Origin: Bemisia tabaci
Taxonomy: Eukaryota; Arthropoda; Insecta; Hemiptera; Aleyrodidae
Reading direction: 5' to 3'
DNA: 64,000 bases
NCBI RefSeq assembly: GCF_918797505.1
Contig: NC_092796.1
Location: forward strand, 29,522,098 to 29,586,097
The notes under the pieces are model-generated. The model ran no database searches, was not told the DNA's origin, and saw nothing but the letters and a program-made list of their open reading frames with translations. Shown in pieces: positions 22,270 through 35,062 of this stretch. Both the position numbers and the translations under genes were made by a program. The first letter of the stretch is position 1. Every line of letters begins with the position of its first letter.

Positions 22270-22660
22270 TTGGCCGTCCCAAAATTACGTGACGCTCCGA
22301 AGAGGGGTGGGAGTCTTTGCCAACAATATGCGGCGTTACAGAGGGGAGGGGGTATAGAGCGAAGCGTCACGTAACGAGCTTAAGTGCTTTTTTCGAGTTC
22401 CTGTAGATTTTTTCATAGGTCGTCTTCAGGAGTTTTAAAGTATCTCAAATATATTCTCTGCAACACTTTCATATTTCCTCACTAAATCATGCAAAATGTG
22501 GGATAAGATTTAGATTATTTTTTATCGAAATGAGGGGGGGGGGGGAGGCAAGGTTCCACGCGAGCATTACTTAATTTTTTTTAGGGGGTCGGTCTTAAAC
22601 AGCGTTACGGAGCGTTACAGAGGGGTGGAGGGTGTCAAAAAACCGCAAACTTAATGTTAA
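22270..22660. repeat. Inverted-repeat element with AATTACGTGACGCTCCG ends
   Basis: CCAAAATTACGTGACGCTCC (about 22277) faces CGAAGCGTCACGTAACGAGC (22360). GCGTTACAGAGGGG recurs at 22330 and 22610. Sequences of this type are common in arthropod genomes as I recall; boundaries are uncertain. Confidence 0.45.
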
Positions 22661-22934
22661 GTGATTCAGGGACGGTCCCTTGCATCTTAAAGTTAATAAA
22701 ATATACATACATAAGATCCGCTTTTCAGCATTCTTTGGCACTCTGAGATACCTAGTCCCCACACTCCCCTATCCTAGCATAGCCCTCAGCCCCACAGTTC
22801 CCAGGGAGTTGGTACTATATGATGCTGACAATTCGTTCATCACTTGGTTTTAAGCGTGCCACTAGGGCTCGCTTTTTGAAATCACTCGGATGCACCATAG
22901 TACAGCACACCGATCAACCAATGCTATTCAACGG

Positions 22935-24420
22935 GCCGTCCAAATATTTTTTTCCTCGGACCCGTTTTCTTGTCTTTGAACCATTACTAGGGGCTTATGG
23001 GGCTGCTTCGCAACCCCTTATTTTTCCTGTACACTTTTCACTTTCACATGTTTTTTTTTTTTTTATTTATTTTCATTTAATTTTCTGTTTTGTCTTTGAA
23101 TCGGGTCTAATTATTTCTTTGAGAGAATAAATATAACAAATGTTTTCAAAAATTGTAATTTTATTTAGTAAACTTTAAACTAAAATTTTGTTTTAATCTT
23201 CATACAAAATTATTTTTTAGGTTTTACATTTGTTTTCAAACTAATTTTAAAGAAGATCTTTTTTTATTTTTTAAATACTTTGCTTTTTTTTCGATTAAAT
23301 TGTTGATTCTTCTTTTGCCATTTCTGTCCTGCTTTTCTTCCTATATTTCCTACAACTTTGCTCTTCTTCTTTCCTCCTTTTGTCTTTTCTTTTTTTGCTT
23401 CTTCTTTTTCTTCTTCAGTAGCTGTTCCTTCTGGTTCTTCTTCTTTTTCTGCTCCTGTTTTAACTTCATCTAATTTTTCCGCTTTTTCTTCTTCGTTTTT
23501 TCCATGTTCAGTCTGCTTTCTGGTTTCCGTATTTGCTGGTATGTTATGTTTTTCTTGTTTCGTTATCTTACTATTCCACATATACCTAAGTCAGTTGTTT
23601 ATTACCCATGTATGTTCCTAGCTTAACTTGTTTGATAAAAATGGTTTTTCCCAAGTCTTCGTGTCCAATTTCAGTGGTAGCTTCGTTCCATGTCGTTCGT
23701 ATTCATTGAACCGACTGAAAATTTGGTAACAAAATTTTCATCAAAGTTCTGATCATCAATTTTATACTTCCGAAATGAAGAAATGAAACTTTGATTTTCT
23801 ATACTAATAACAGAGTTAAGTTCTTGCTTCACTAAACGAACATGCGAAGAATTCTGGAAAACGCGACCACGTTTTGGAGGACGACCGCCTCGGTCATTGA
23901 AAATTTCACTCATAACAACTGTTAAATTTAAAATTAAAATTAGTAAAAATTATTATTATTTTAACAAAATCATAACTGAAAAGTTCAATTTTTAAATTAA
24001 AAAAAATAAATCAGAAGAAAAAGGATGAAATGAAAATGGAAATTAATAATAAACATATTTATACACATTGAAAAGAAACAGCGTGAAAAGTTCTGATCGG
24101 AAATGAGAAAAAAAACTTGGAGGTTATTGACTTAATGAGGAAAAATTGGCAATAGGAAAAAGATGGAACCAATCATGAAAAACCGTAAAAAAAAAAAAAA
24201 CGCGGGAAAAGAAAAATGTAAGTTGATGGCAGTTGAGTGTTGGAAGTAACCTCACTTAATGATGATTGTTGAATGAAAACAGCTGATAAAAAGACAGCAA
24301 ACAGTAAAGTAAGATGCGTAGCAACAAAACTTTTCCGAAAAACAAAAAACAAAAAACCCCCACTTCCCCTCATCCAATTTATGAGTTTTTAGGGATTTAA
24401 AAATCGGGGACGAACCCCAG
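22935..24420 (-). other. A+T-rich island with unassigned minus-strand reading frames
   Basis: Minus strand 23913-23671 encodes 80 residues (MSEIFNDRGGRPPKRGRVFQ...). A different frame continues from about 23705 to a stop near 23607 with IGHEDLGKTIFIKQVKLG. 23581-23264 then encodes 105 residues dominated by Lys/Glu (EEEKEEAKKEKTKGGKKKSK). An AATAAA on the minus strand at 23160-23165 follows the last stop by about 100 bases. Base composition is much poorer in GC than nearby, and a 19-base GC hairpin (22999-23017) lies at the left edge. I recognise no family. It could be a decayed mobile-element or viral-like gene, a real lineage-specific gene with an intron, or chance. Confidence 0.35.
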
Positions 24421-25383
24421 AAAATAATTTATAGTTTTCCCGAAGCATTGAGAACAACACCTTTCAAATGAACCAACGCCCCTCGCAATTAGTACAGTGG
24501 TTGATTCACAATTTCATTCTATTTTTCAAATTAGATATTAAGATACTGTCAAGCCCTGATGGTCTCTTACCAAAAAACCGAATGAACTGCTAATTGGGAA
24601 CCCTTGAGAACATTTTCCTGTCAAAACCGTATTATTTCATTTGACAAAAACCTCATAGAAGCTTTCTTACGCTCGGAGGACTCAACTCTAGAACCTTCTT
24701 TCCCGCCAAAACTGTTTAGCCAATGAGCGTCTTGCACTGCAAGTGCAATCTGTGATGAGCCTCGTGACTCTTTATACCATGTACTAACCGTGGCCCCTGC
24801 AGAAATCCACTCAAACCACTGCAGTTATCTCCCGATATAGCTTTGGGTGTCAGGTTTCGAGCAAGGCAATAAAAGACGGCGAGGAGAGGGTCGCCTCGTC
24901 GAACCTATTATCTTCCACGCCCGATTAACCATTCACCGTGACGCCAGGATCCACCAAATTTTCACAAAAATTGTTTTCCGTCTATTTAGCGAGTTTTTCC
25001 TTACTTTCCGTTAAAGTACAAATAAAAAGAGACCTCATTTGTAAAAATCGGCCGAATAGGAGAGAAGTTACAGTTCGAAATCCAAAGAGATTAACTCAAC
25101 GGGATTTCGATGCACGGCAGTTCGCCCAAATCACGGTCGTGCGAAATGCCGCATATCAGCTTAAAATCAAGATAATTGGACGGAATCTTTAAAATCAATT
25201 TACATTCAACGTTCATGAATCAATATTTTCTCCCAAATTTAGCAAAAAGTACCAATTGATGCAAATAACAAAGACGTGAAAATAGTAGGTATGTGTCCAA
25301 CATTTTAGTTATTCGGCACGCTTTTCCAACATATTCATGTTGGATTTTTCTGCTTGTTTTTTCTTATATACATAAAGTGACTT

Positions 25384-25876
25384 TCACAGCGCAGCCTCGC
25401 ACTCTGCAACGCCCAATCGCCATTGCCCCGTATCCTCCCAGAAATCATCAGGCAACTAGCACCTTCTGATCCCCTCCTCCACCTCTTGTCGCCAACCATT
25501 AACAGGACCTCCAGACGTCCACGCCGTCGCCCTCCAGGAGGAACCCAATCGAAAACCAGCTTGGGCAACCGATCATCTTTCATCCTCGCACATGTCCATA
25601 CCAGCCCAACTGCTTAGACCTGATATCGTGCTCGATGTTATTCTCCAAACCCATTATCTCGCGCATCCTTTAATTGCGGATACCATCTTTTCTCCATGTC
25701 CCAGCAGACCTCCGCCAAAAGTCAATCTCAGTTGTCCTAAGCATGTCGTCACTCCTTTTCTTCAGTTGCCAGACCTCACTCCCGTAAGTTACGATACTCT
25801 TCACGCTGACGTAAATTTTTCTTCCAGTCTCCTGAGCGATCCTCCGGTCCCAGAGAACCCCATTTAGAGTCCCCAA
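25384..25876 (-). pseudogene. 3' end of a non-LTR retrotransposon reverse transcriptase, decayed
   Basis: Minus-strand pieces in order: LNGVLWDRRIAQETGRKIYV, SVKSIVTYGSEVWQLKK, TEIDFWRRSAGTWRKDGIRN, stop, EIMGLENNIEHDIRSKQLGW, YGHVR, frameshift, DDRLPKLVFDWVPPGGRRRG, frameshift, DDFWEDTGQWRLGVAECEAA then a stop at 25384-25386. This is the well-known C-terminal signature of LINE polymerases (YG-E-W, FWRRSAG, LGWYGHV, W-PPGRRRRGRP). At least one stop and two frameshifts show it is dead, and it is 5'-truncated at about 25876, typical of LINE insertions. The clade (RTE, CR1 or jockey) is not resolved. It is antisense to the CUB gene, within its intron. Confidence 0.88.
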
Positions 25877-28800
25877 TTAGATGCTAAATGGGGTTATTTT
25901 TTCTTCTCTAGTAAAATTTGACCTTTGGACTTGATAGGTTTCAATATCGGCTGATTCACACAGGCTGGAAGTAAGGTAAAGAGAGGAGCTTTTAGAGAAG
26001 GCAACACCGCGACAAGCCACATCCGTGTTCTTTCTCCTTGCTCAAGCACTTGAGTTATCGTCGTTGGTTGCTGGCGTCCGCACCCGGGGAGGGCTTGCAA
26101 AGGCTACAATTTTCACTTTAATTACCTGTTGAAGAATTTTAATTGACCTTAAGAGGGCATTCGCAACGTCTGCCTATTTTTAAATTCATGCTGCGAGTTT
26201 GAGTGAGGTAATTACAGCGCTCCCAGTGTAAACCATGCATTGTTGACTCGTCGGAAAAAATTACATGAGGCCGATTGTATCTCGGTGCCTCCTTCTATTT
26301 CCCCGCTTTTTTCACGTGTTTTAATTTCAACTCGCAAATTTAATTTTGCAACTTTTCATTAAGATCTACGCCCGCTTTCCCGGGATTTCATTTTACAGGA
26401 ATGCAAACAGACCTTACTTTTAAAGTTAATTAGTACGGACACCTGAAAAATTGAAATTTAGGTGCCAGGACTACCGTTTCCTAACTTCAAAAAATGTAAT
26501 TTGTATTTTGTTGAGGTTTTGTTTCCCTGGTAAGGGATCCTGCGAAAGGATTGAGAAAAATAAAAAAAATTGAAACCTAATTAACGAACCCAATGTTTTA
26601 AATTAAGGATTAAAACAATATAATTTAATCCACTTGTAAATTACAATAATTATCAAGTTAATTAATCTAACATTTTTACTGATCATAGTAATATTAACAT
26701 TGCCCTCTCTATGTACTTACCAGTATCACCTTGAAGATTGTTTACATTTATAAATATTATTTCATATGAGAATGATCAGTTTTTTGTTGAAAACGTGTCG
26801 ATATTTGCACCAGTATATTTGTAGCGCGTTCCAATAAAACCAACTAAGTCACATTGACAAACATTGAAAAATTAATTGTTTTACCGTAACATGGCTGTAC
26901 AGGTTCCTTTAAAATTTTTAAAATAATCGTCATCACCGTTTATTCGTTAAAACATTATATTGGCGACATAATAAACGACATATCAAACATAAATTTGGCG
27001 ATGGCGGATGATATTTGGCTCCTTTCTGCTTCATGCGGTCCATTTGGAGCATTGCTGAAATACCTCACCACGCAGAAAATATGTCAAACCAAAACCTCTC
27101 TTTAAAAAAACTCGTCAAAAGACGTTACATAGCCCGAAGAAGCTCTTTTCTATTCAAAAGTTCCATCAGTATTTCTAAGAACGGAGAATGAAGATTTCCA
27201 AGAAACGAAAATAGATGTCTCTGTTGAAGTTTTTTGTACGCAGCTTTGAAGCGCCTATAATCGCAAAGGATGGCGCGTTACCTCGCGTTAATACAGCTTC
27301 ATCTTGGGGAGTTTCTCCTCCTTATTACCTGCGACAAAATATTTCCTAGAAGCACGGTATTTTATGAGCAGTCACTCCGTGCAATAATTATTTTATTGAA
27401 ATTTCTCAAGTTTAGAATCATGCTTCGATGACGCTGAATCAGGGCTCTATTGGAATCGTCACTGTGCAGTAGAAGAAGCCAGGGCAAAATAAGTTTAAGT
27501 TATATCTTTCGAAAACTTGAGATCTTGTCCGGGGGAAAGAAACATCGTCATGAAGTTCAAATGATCATCAGAGATACGATAAGATTTTCAATGTACATTA
27601 CTGTAGTGTTGCCGGATTGTGACGTGGTCCGTTCTTGTTTCTGTACGTCGAATTTACGAGAATGAATAAGCTAGTTTCAAGGTAAAGAAAATGAAACGGA
27701 CCGCATCATAGTCTGGAAACACTGTAGTGAAGTGAATTGAAAACTGTATCGTACTTATGATCATTTGAACAGGATGATGATGTGCTTACTGAGAAGATTA
27801 TTGCGAGTAGAGCCAGTCGGAAAGTATAAAGTGTAGGAATTCTTAATACCTCCATTTTCAGTTTTACATTTGACAGGCGTTCAATTTTTCGGGCCTCAAG
27901 ATCCTTAGTAATTTTCTAATTCTAAGTCATTTTGTCCTCAAAATCACAAGAGATTCATAATTCACTCATTGTAAGCTTGTGTAATCGTGAACTGGACCTT
28001 TCAGCCTCCAATCAATTTGTCGGAAGAATCATAGTTCCAATCATGTTTCTATTACATTCGTGATACGTGAGCACTTTTTACTGGAATAAATACAACTCAT
28101 TCGGGAACACATGTTTTTTTTTCTAATGCTCAGCAACAACATTTTAAACCCAACGTTATCCACGCGATAAAGAAATTACTTTATTAGTATCAAAGCATTC
28201 TTGTATGAAAGTTGAAACATTTAAAAACATAAAGTTCCAGTTAATCTTTTCAACTCCAAAATTCTGCCCTTGCTGCGCAGATAGGTGTTTTCATATATAA
28301 GCCAGAAATGATAGTTCCTTAAAACAAAACTTAGTCTAATTTTGGTCAAAAATTCATTATGATTCCTAAAATTACAAGAAACTGCTATTTTTGGCTCATC
28401 TTTAAAACGACTTTACGGAAACCGATGGTGCATATGTTGTTTCTTCTCGAAGCCAAAAATAGTAGTCCCTTTTAAAAGATGTAGTCCGTTTGGCATCTTT
28501 GGTGCAGAATCTTGCTCCGGTAATTTCGCAGACACTCATCTGCCCTGGCGCTGCAAAATTGATTTCAAAAGGAACTTCATCTTGCTTTGCCCGGAAAAAT
28601 CCCCGTGGCCCTTTGGCACAGGAGCGGCACCATTCGTCCTCAGCTTGAAGCGACACTCGTCGAAATGTTTGATCAGTCAAGAATGACTGCGCAAACAGAG
28701 ATTCGATTATTGGCGAATTGTATTTCAGCCGAAGAGCGCTGACTTTCGCATGTCAGCCCCGCTCGGAGATTTGTATTTTGTAATGGCTTGAGAGCCGATC

Positions 28801-29586
28801 AACTACTTCAGATTAGATTTCATCGCTGCACAATAAACCGGAATTTGATAACCGAATGGTCCATGAATAACAGACGCAATCGGAAATTCGCAGAGGGGAA
28901 GGATTTAGCTCACGGATTATACGCTCATAATCTTACAGCGGAGCTCAGCATAAACACCGAACGTACGAGATAAGATTTCTAGAAGCGAATTTTGAATCTT
29001 TTTCGGAATAAGTCTTCTACTTTTTGGAAGAAGTATATCTGTCGCAGGCAATTAGTCAAATAAAGCATTTTGTCGAAAAACGTTTTGTCAGGCAATTTAA
29101 TACGTTCTTGAAAGCACTTGAAAATATCTTTGGAGTCCTTCAAAGATTCCCGAAGGTCGGAAAATATATTCTTTAGAACGATTTGAAAATGCTTATTTTC
29201 AGTTTCAGAGCACCATCATGGAACCTGACGAGGCACTTATTTAAAAGAGTCTTTGGAGAATTTGCCTACAAAAATTGTATCGTTTTATCTTTAAGAACTG
29301 TTTGAGCTAAGTTCGCATTCTCTTTCATAATTTATTTTTGAAATAGAAAATAAATACACTAAAGAAAAATTTGTTTAATTTAGAAACCAAGGATATTCTC
29401 ATGCTTGGTTTTATTACCAGTTCAACTTGAAATTTACAAAATTTCAGACCCTCGAAAATTCTCTATTTTTCCAATATTCTTTTACGCACAACATTATCCA
29501 GTCTCTTCCTCTTATAGAATTAAAATTTTTAATACAACAATCTAAATTTTATAAAAAAACAGTGAAAGCTCCGTTAAAATTTTTAA
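25877..29586. other. Non-coding stretch with fragments only
   Basis: Holds a partial family E right end (CTTTCTGCTTCATGCGGTCC, about 27030-27050) and an inverted pair around 27598-27735 (GTAGTGTTGCCGG and AACGGACCGCATCA-like). No exon recognised. Confidence 0.5.
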
Positions 29587-29646
29587 TTTTTTTTTAAAAA
29601 CTCACACTTTCACTAATTAGTGAAAGTGTGAGTTTTTAAAAAAAAA
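29587..29646. repeat. 60-bp spacerless palindrome
   Basis: Centre CACTAATTAGTG. Arms read TTTAAAAACTCACACTTTCA and its complement, extending into T and A runs of 9 and 10. No loop base separates the arms. Confidence 0.8.
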
Positions 29647-32231
29647 ATTTGAAAGTTTTATAGAATTAAAAGTTTTAAATTTAAAATACCCGCGCAGGGA
29701 GTTTCCAGGCTCACTTCTTCAGACTTAATTCCACCTCGAGGTACCCTTGGAAATTTAACATAGACCCGGAAAACGCAGGGAAAACCAAGAGGGGAGCCAG
29801 GACGAGACCTGGCGAAAACATTCGCCGAATCCTTAAACCAACCCTATCAATTTTGATGAGTCGGCCATAAGCAGTCAATTAAACCGAATTGTTTGCCGGG
29901 CATACAAAGTGAAAGCCAAGGCAAGGATCCCCCCCCCTCCCCCCGGCGGCACCCCTCCCGGCCCCAAACGGGCAGTAAAGAAACCCCTGCAATTCCCTCG
30001 TCCTCCCGCGACCGCTCATCCCATTTTCCCACTTAACGGCTATAAAACACAACCGGCACACGAATGTTGTAATCCAACCTACGAAATTGGAGAATTTTCA
30101 ACCGATGCAGGAGGGAAATCTTGAGCGGTTTGGCAGTCCCAGCTCGCGTAGGCATTTTTAGTCGCGGTGTAATGAATGGCATATCGCGCGGTTGCCCAGC
30201 AATAAGCGTGCGCCCGATGTTAGAATGTGAAATGTCACATTGAAATGATTTCGCCGATCGTCAGCAACTGTTTGTCGAGATAATATGGATTAGATTTTGC
30301 AATAAGGAACCATTATCTCTGGCTCTCCCATAAAAGCGCGTATATGCCAAAGGAAACCAATATCATGTATGTTGTTCCATGAGAGGAAAGTTTGAATTTA
30401 TTCATAAAAAAACGTTATTTTACCACGGTAAGGACTTAATCTAAGGTTAGCCTAAATTGGTTGCCTATTGGTGTTTTCCTTGCAACACACGCGTTCTACT
30501 TGCAGGTGTATCTGCCGCTTTACCCCGATTAGAAACGACAGTTAGCATGTGTTCTTTTGCGTCTCAAAGTTCCTTTTAGAACGGAATCGCCGCTCTTTCC
30601 CGTAAAGGCAGTCTGCGTCAAATCATTAGTCTCTCGCAATATCCGTGCTCTTAATTTCGTTTTTAAAACCGTTGATAACGAACCGCACCATCTATTTTTT
30701 TCCGGTCTAGTTGTTTTCAAACTCAAAATAAAAAGTGCAAGCTTGACAACACAAAAGATAAACCGCGCTTCCTTGTTAGAGAGAAGATTCGCTAGGTGAG
30801 CTACTGCAGGACGATTATAATTAAAATTAAAAACGGAGTAAGTGAAGGCAATAATACACAAACTTTTTTTTATTTTTATTTTATATTTTCTTTCTCCGGC
30901 ATGAAAGCTTGAGACTATGCTTTCACTTCCAGCTGAAGCGCAAGGAGATCTAGATAATTTTTATCGCTCTATTTATGAAGACGTTCGCTTATTCGCCCCG
31001 CATACAACAGCGCTTATCGCAGCTCATAATTCACCGTATTTTCTCGCAGTGATAAATTCTTTAAGTTGTTCCGGGCAAAATCTCGGGCAAAAGATGCTCA
31101 AATCTGGGTGCACAAGTCTCGAGTCTGAAATAAGGCGCTGCAGCACAGAAATAATTTTAATTCTGAAGCAATTTAACTTTATAATTATTTAGCTAAAAGA
31201 TTTTACGCTCTTGACCTGAGATTATCCCGTCTGTCTCTCTTATTTTAGCGAAATAACCTTGAAAGCGAACACACATTCTTGAAATACCATACGCGGTGAT
31301 CTAAATGTGCACTCACGAGCTTATTTGATGATGTTTGTTCGAGCGATACTTTTTATTTCTTCATTTTTGTTGTCCTTTCAATTAACGCTTAAATAAAACA
31401 TGTAGTTAGGAATAAAATAATAATGACATTAAAAAACTAAACGTTTCAATACATAATGACTACTAAGCCTCTCCTTAGTGAGGCGCCATAAAATTTACAT
31501 CGTGAATGAGGTTTCAATTACTACGGTATGCCAGAAACCGGGCACATTTTCTGCGCTAAGGATGCTGTAATATCAAGCTGTCGGGATAGACGGGTGAAAC
31601 GCCTTCAATTGATGATATAGGCAACACAGACATCCAAAGAGTACGAATAGTTGTATCAAGGCGTTTACATCGACACTACTCGGCGGTTGGTTGTTGGAAT
31701 ACAAACACTGCTGCCTCGCTTAGGGAAAACGTTGCACAAAAATTCCGACATTGCCAAATTTCTTTTGATTAAATATCTGTTTAGGAAACTCGTGAATTAG
31801 TCTCATATTTTGTCAGTTATTTTGTTTTTAATGTTTGATCAAACTCATCAAGTCTAACTTCCAGGATGAATGAAGCGCCGTCAAGAAGATCATTCCTTGT
31901 TTGCGGCGTCTCAGAATCTCTGATAACGTTTCATCTATTATAATTGAAGCAAATGTATGAATTCGTTTAAACTTTTACTCAATTTTTTTATGATTTTACA
32001 ATGCTGAAACCGAAAAATTTCTGAAAATTCACCCTGTAGTTTCCTCTCAGAAATATAAATTAGCACTGGAAATCTGCAATTCCATTTCCAAGAAGTGTCC
32101 TATATGCACCCAATGCCTCAAATATTCAAAAGCTTCCTTATAAAAATTTATATTTTATCGGAGGAAAATTTGCAACATTCGTATTCTCATACATCGTAAC
32201 AAGGGACTAAAATGCGGTTTTCTTTTCAATT
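29647..32231. other. Non-coding stretch with repeat fragments
   Basis: Holds a family D half-copy (30286-30395, TGGATTAGATTTTGCAATAA, GGAACCATTATCTCTGGC) and a Fam-L core at 31597-31665 (AAACGCCTTCAATT ... GAATAGTTGTATCAAGGCGT). No gene found. Confidence 0.5.
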
Positions 32232-32307
32232 GGATATATTTATGCTAAAAAGAAGTATGTTACACGCAAACCCTATGCATATAGTTCCTTTTAGCATAAA
32301 TACGTTC
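32232..32307. mobile_element. 76-bp GGA/TTC MITE with 4-bp TSD
   Basis: Left end GGATATATTTATGCTAAAAA, right end TTTTAGCATAAATACGTTC. Exact AATT at 32228-32231 and 32308-32311. A minimal member of family H. Confidence 0.75.
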
Positions 32308-32782
32308 AATTCATGGTAAGAATCTCTTAAATTCAATCACAACACCGCTATTTTGAGTATATAATTTTCAATCTTCCCCGTCTTGTTGCGCGCCGTTATT
32401 TTTTCGCGTGGGTTTGACGTTTAATGCAAAATCAGAGCACTGGGTGCATGTAACAAGTGTCGCTTTCACTTTTGCTCTCATATTGAAATAAAATGTCGTA
32501 AATTCGCGATACCTCACGTGCCGCTCGAATACCTGTAAAGTGGGATTTAAACGTGCACCTGTACGAGTCATTAATTAAAATGACCGCAGAAAAATCCAAC
32601 CGCACCGTCTAACGGCTCCCAGCGTCGACAAGGCTCCAATTTACCCCCCCCCCCCTCCCTCCCTCGACGGGGTAGGCGACGATTACTCTGTCACTCTGAC
32701 CTACTAATTCCACGTACCGGGAGCGTGGCGCTGAACCCTTTGCTGAAGGAATTAGTTCTCGGGAACTGCCGGCCAATCTGTC

Positions 32783-32830
32783 GTGCTAAGGAAGAACGCC
32801 GTATGAACCGTCAGACGTTGCCAAACCTCC
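32783..32830 (+). repeat. Solo Fam-C left end
   Basis: GTCGTGCTAAGGAAGAACGC, CGTATGAACCGTCAGACG, TTGCCAAAC. The same words are in 4580-4832 in the same order. Confidence 0.65.
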
Positions 32831-33055
32831 TTCCGTAAAATTCGAATTATCGGGGAAACTTATTAATATTCCTGCCCCCCCCCCCCCATTTTCGGCCGAA
32901 TTTTATTCATTGGCGGATCCAGGAGGAAGTAGGGGGCGTGCAACCCCCCCCCCCCCTTTGTCTGTCCGCAAAAAAGGATGAAGGAACAGAGAAGGAAGAA
33001 AGAAGGAAGGAACGGAGGAAAAAGGAAAGAAAGATCGCTTACATTTGGTAGTTAT

Positions 33056-33214
33056 CAGTGGCGAGGCGTGAATGATCGATTATCGATTTTTCTCGATTTG
33101 AAACTATGGTAAAGAATCGATTATTTAGGTGTTCGTTGCGAACACCCTGTTTATCGATCCTTTTCCATAAGTTTAAATGGCAGATCAATCGATATATCGC
33201 AAAGCACGCCACGC
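33056..33214. mobile_element. hAT-CAG MITE, right tip missing
   Basis: CAGTGGCGAGGCGTGAATGA at the left and GCAAAGCACGCCACGC at the right, with the internal GTGTTCGTTGCGAACACCCT core. The last CACTG is lost. Confidence 0.7.
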
Positions 33215-33389
33215 AAGTATTTTTCATAATAAAGCAAGAGCGGAGGTTTTGAAACACTTCAACCTAGTTACGATTTTTTGCAGTTTCACCGTCGATATTA
33301 GATCTCTCAACAATTTTCGGGGGGAGCCCCCCCCCCCCCCCCCCATCCCTCCGATTCGAAGTGTCTGGGTCCACTTATGATTTTATTCG

Positions 33390-33915
33390 AAACTGAATGG
33401 AGATGTTGCATGTGTGAGGAATTTGCGATTTGACTGTTCATTCTAATGTAAAAGTTCGCGATTAACACGATGATGCCACTGGTTTTCTCTAAAATCAACA
33501 CCCAAGCTCAAAAAAGCTCTCAAGTTGAAGCCAACATGGAGGGATATCCCACGCTATCCTGAGAGTCCACCTTTACATCAAGACAAACTCTCCATGCAAA
33601 TGATAGGGAAAAAATACATTGACAGGGCTGCCACTTTATTTGGGGACTCTAAAACTGAAAACACGGCATCACTGCTAATGTATTTGCCCCCTATATTCGC
33701 ATGAAGAGTTTGTCTTGATGTAGACGTGGACTCTTAGGATAGCGTGGGATATCCCCTCCATTTTGGCCTCAACTTGAGAGCTTTTTTTGAGTTTGGGAGT
33801 TGATTTCAGAGAAAACCAGTGTCACCATCGTGTTTCTCGCAAAATTTCACATGAGAATCAATAGTCAAATCTCAAATCCCAGACACATGCAACATCTTCA
33901 TTTAAAGGATCTGAA
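33390..33915. mobile_element. Inverted-repeat element with ~200-bp arms
   Basis: Left arm words GATGTTGCATGTGTGAGG, AAGCTCTCAAGTTGAAGCC, ATATCCCACGCTATCCTGAG and GACAAACTCTCCATG each reappear complemented in reverse order at 33700-33905. The unpaired centre (about 33600-33700) contains TTTGGGGACTCTAAAACTG. Confidence 0.8.
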
Positions 33916-33964
33916 ACTCTCAAGGAAACTTATCGATTACTCTAGCAATAGTTGAATATTTTAT

Positions 33965-34020
33965 CGAGGGACTTTTGGCAACGCCTGAATGTTTATACGG
34001 TGTTATTCCTTAGCTGGGCC
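33965..34020 (-). repeat. Solo Fam-C right end
   Basis: GGCAACGCCTGAATG ... ATACGGTGTTATTCCTTAGC, the complement of the Fam-C left TIR. Confidence 0.6.
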
Positions 34021-34514
34021 AATAACCGCGGCGAATGCTCATTCCGGTTGACACGTCATCTTCCCGGGCGCGCAGCCATCCGTCATTTTTCAATTTGCGC
34101 TCGGCCCGCCCAGGAGCTCTTTCGCTCGTTAACCTCCTTCCGGTGGCATTCAAAGGCCGCATCCGAGCTCTGAAACAAAAAATTGTGTTTTGCGCCTCGA
34201 AATTAATTGGCCCTTCGCATCCCCATCAACCGACGTGAATTTTGTTGCGGCAGAAGGGTCAAGTCTTGCTTGGACGGATTTATTTAGACACAAATGCACA
34301 AATTACACGGCCTGAAAATATATTGCCTCGGATGGTCTGTTTATCAAAAAATTGTTGCGTGATAACAACTGGAATTAGGTCGTTTAGCCACCGCTTATGC
34401 TGGAAGCACCCTTTTCCAGGTAGAAATTTCTCCTCAATACTTTAAAAGTATAAATAATCCTGACTTCCAAATCTCTTTACAGTGCTGCCATATCCCAGAA
34501 TTGATTCCTGTAAT

Positions 34515-35062
34515 GGACCACTAGACAAGGTACGAATCTCAGCATTCTAATACATGCTTTTTAACCAAAATTTCACGTAGAACACGATGCGCTCAACGAA
34601 AATTACCGAAATCAATACCTTACGAAGATATTTAATGATACTCTATGCGTGAATTCAAACCATCCGCTCATGAAAACTCAATGCTCTATGTGATTCACAT
34701 CGAGCGCTAAACGTTATCATGACAGTCTCTACGATATAAAAATCTGGCAACCTCGATCTTGGTGCTTTGGCTCAGCTATAGCAAATTGCCTATAGTTTGA
34801 ACAACACATGGTGGGAAATGAACATTGCTCGATTGAGAAGCTTGCTGAAACCGTTGTAGTGCGCGATTTGACTCACGTAGAGCTTTGAGTTTCTTGTGAG
34901 CGGGCATTTCAAATTCCTCGTAACCAATGTGAAATAAAAACGTTAATATCTTCGTTAGGAGTTAGTTTCAGTAATTTTCGTTGTGCGAATCGTGTTCGAC
35001 GTGAAATTCTGGTTGAGAAACATGTATCAGAATGCTTAAATTCTTACCTTGTCTAGTGGTCC
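34515..35062. mobile_element. 548-bp TIR element (family O)
   Basis: Left end GGACCACTAGACAAGGTACG, right end TACCTTGTCTAGTGGTCC. Pairing continues inward (CAGCATTCTAATACATGC / GCATGTATCAGAATGC; ACGAAAATTACCGAAA and its complement). Flanks share only AT, so the TSD is unclear. Confidence 0.8.
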
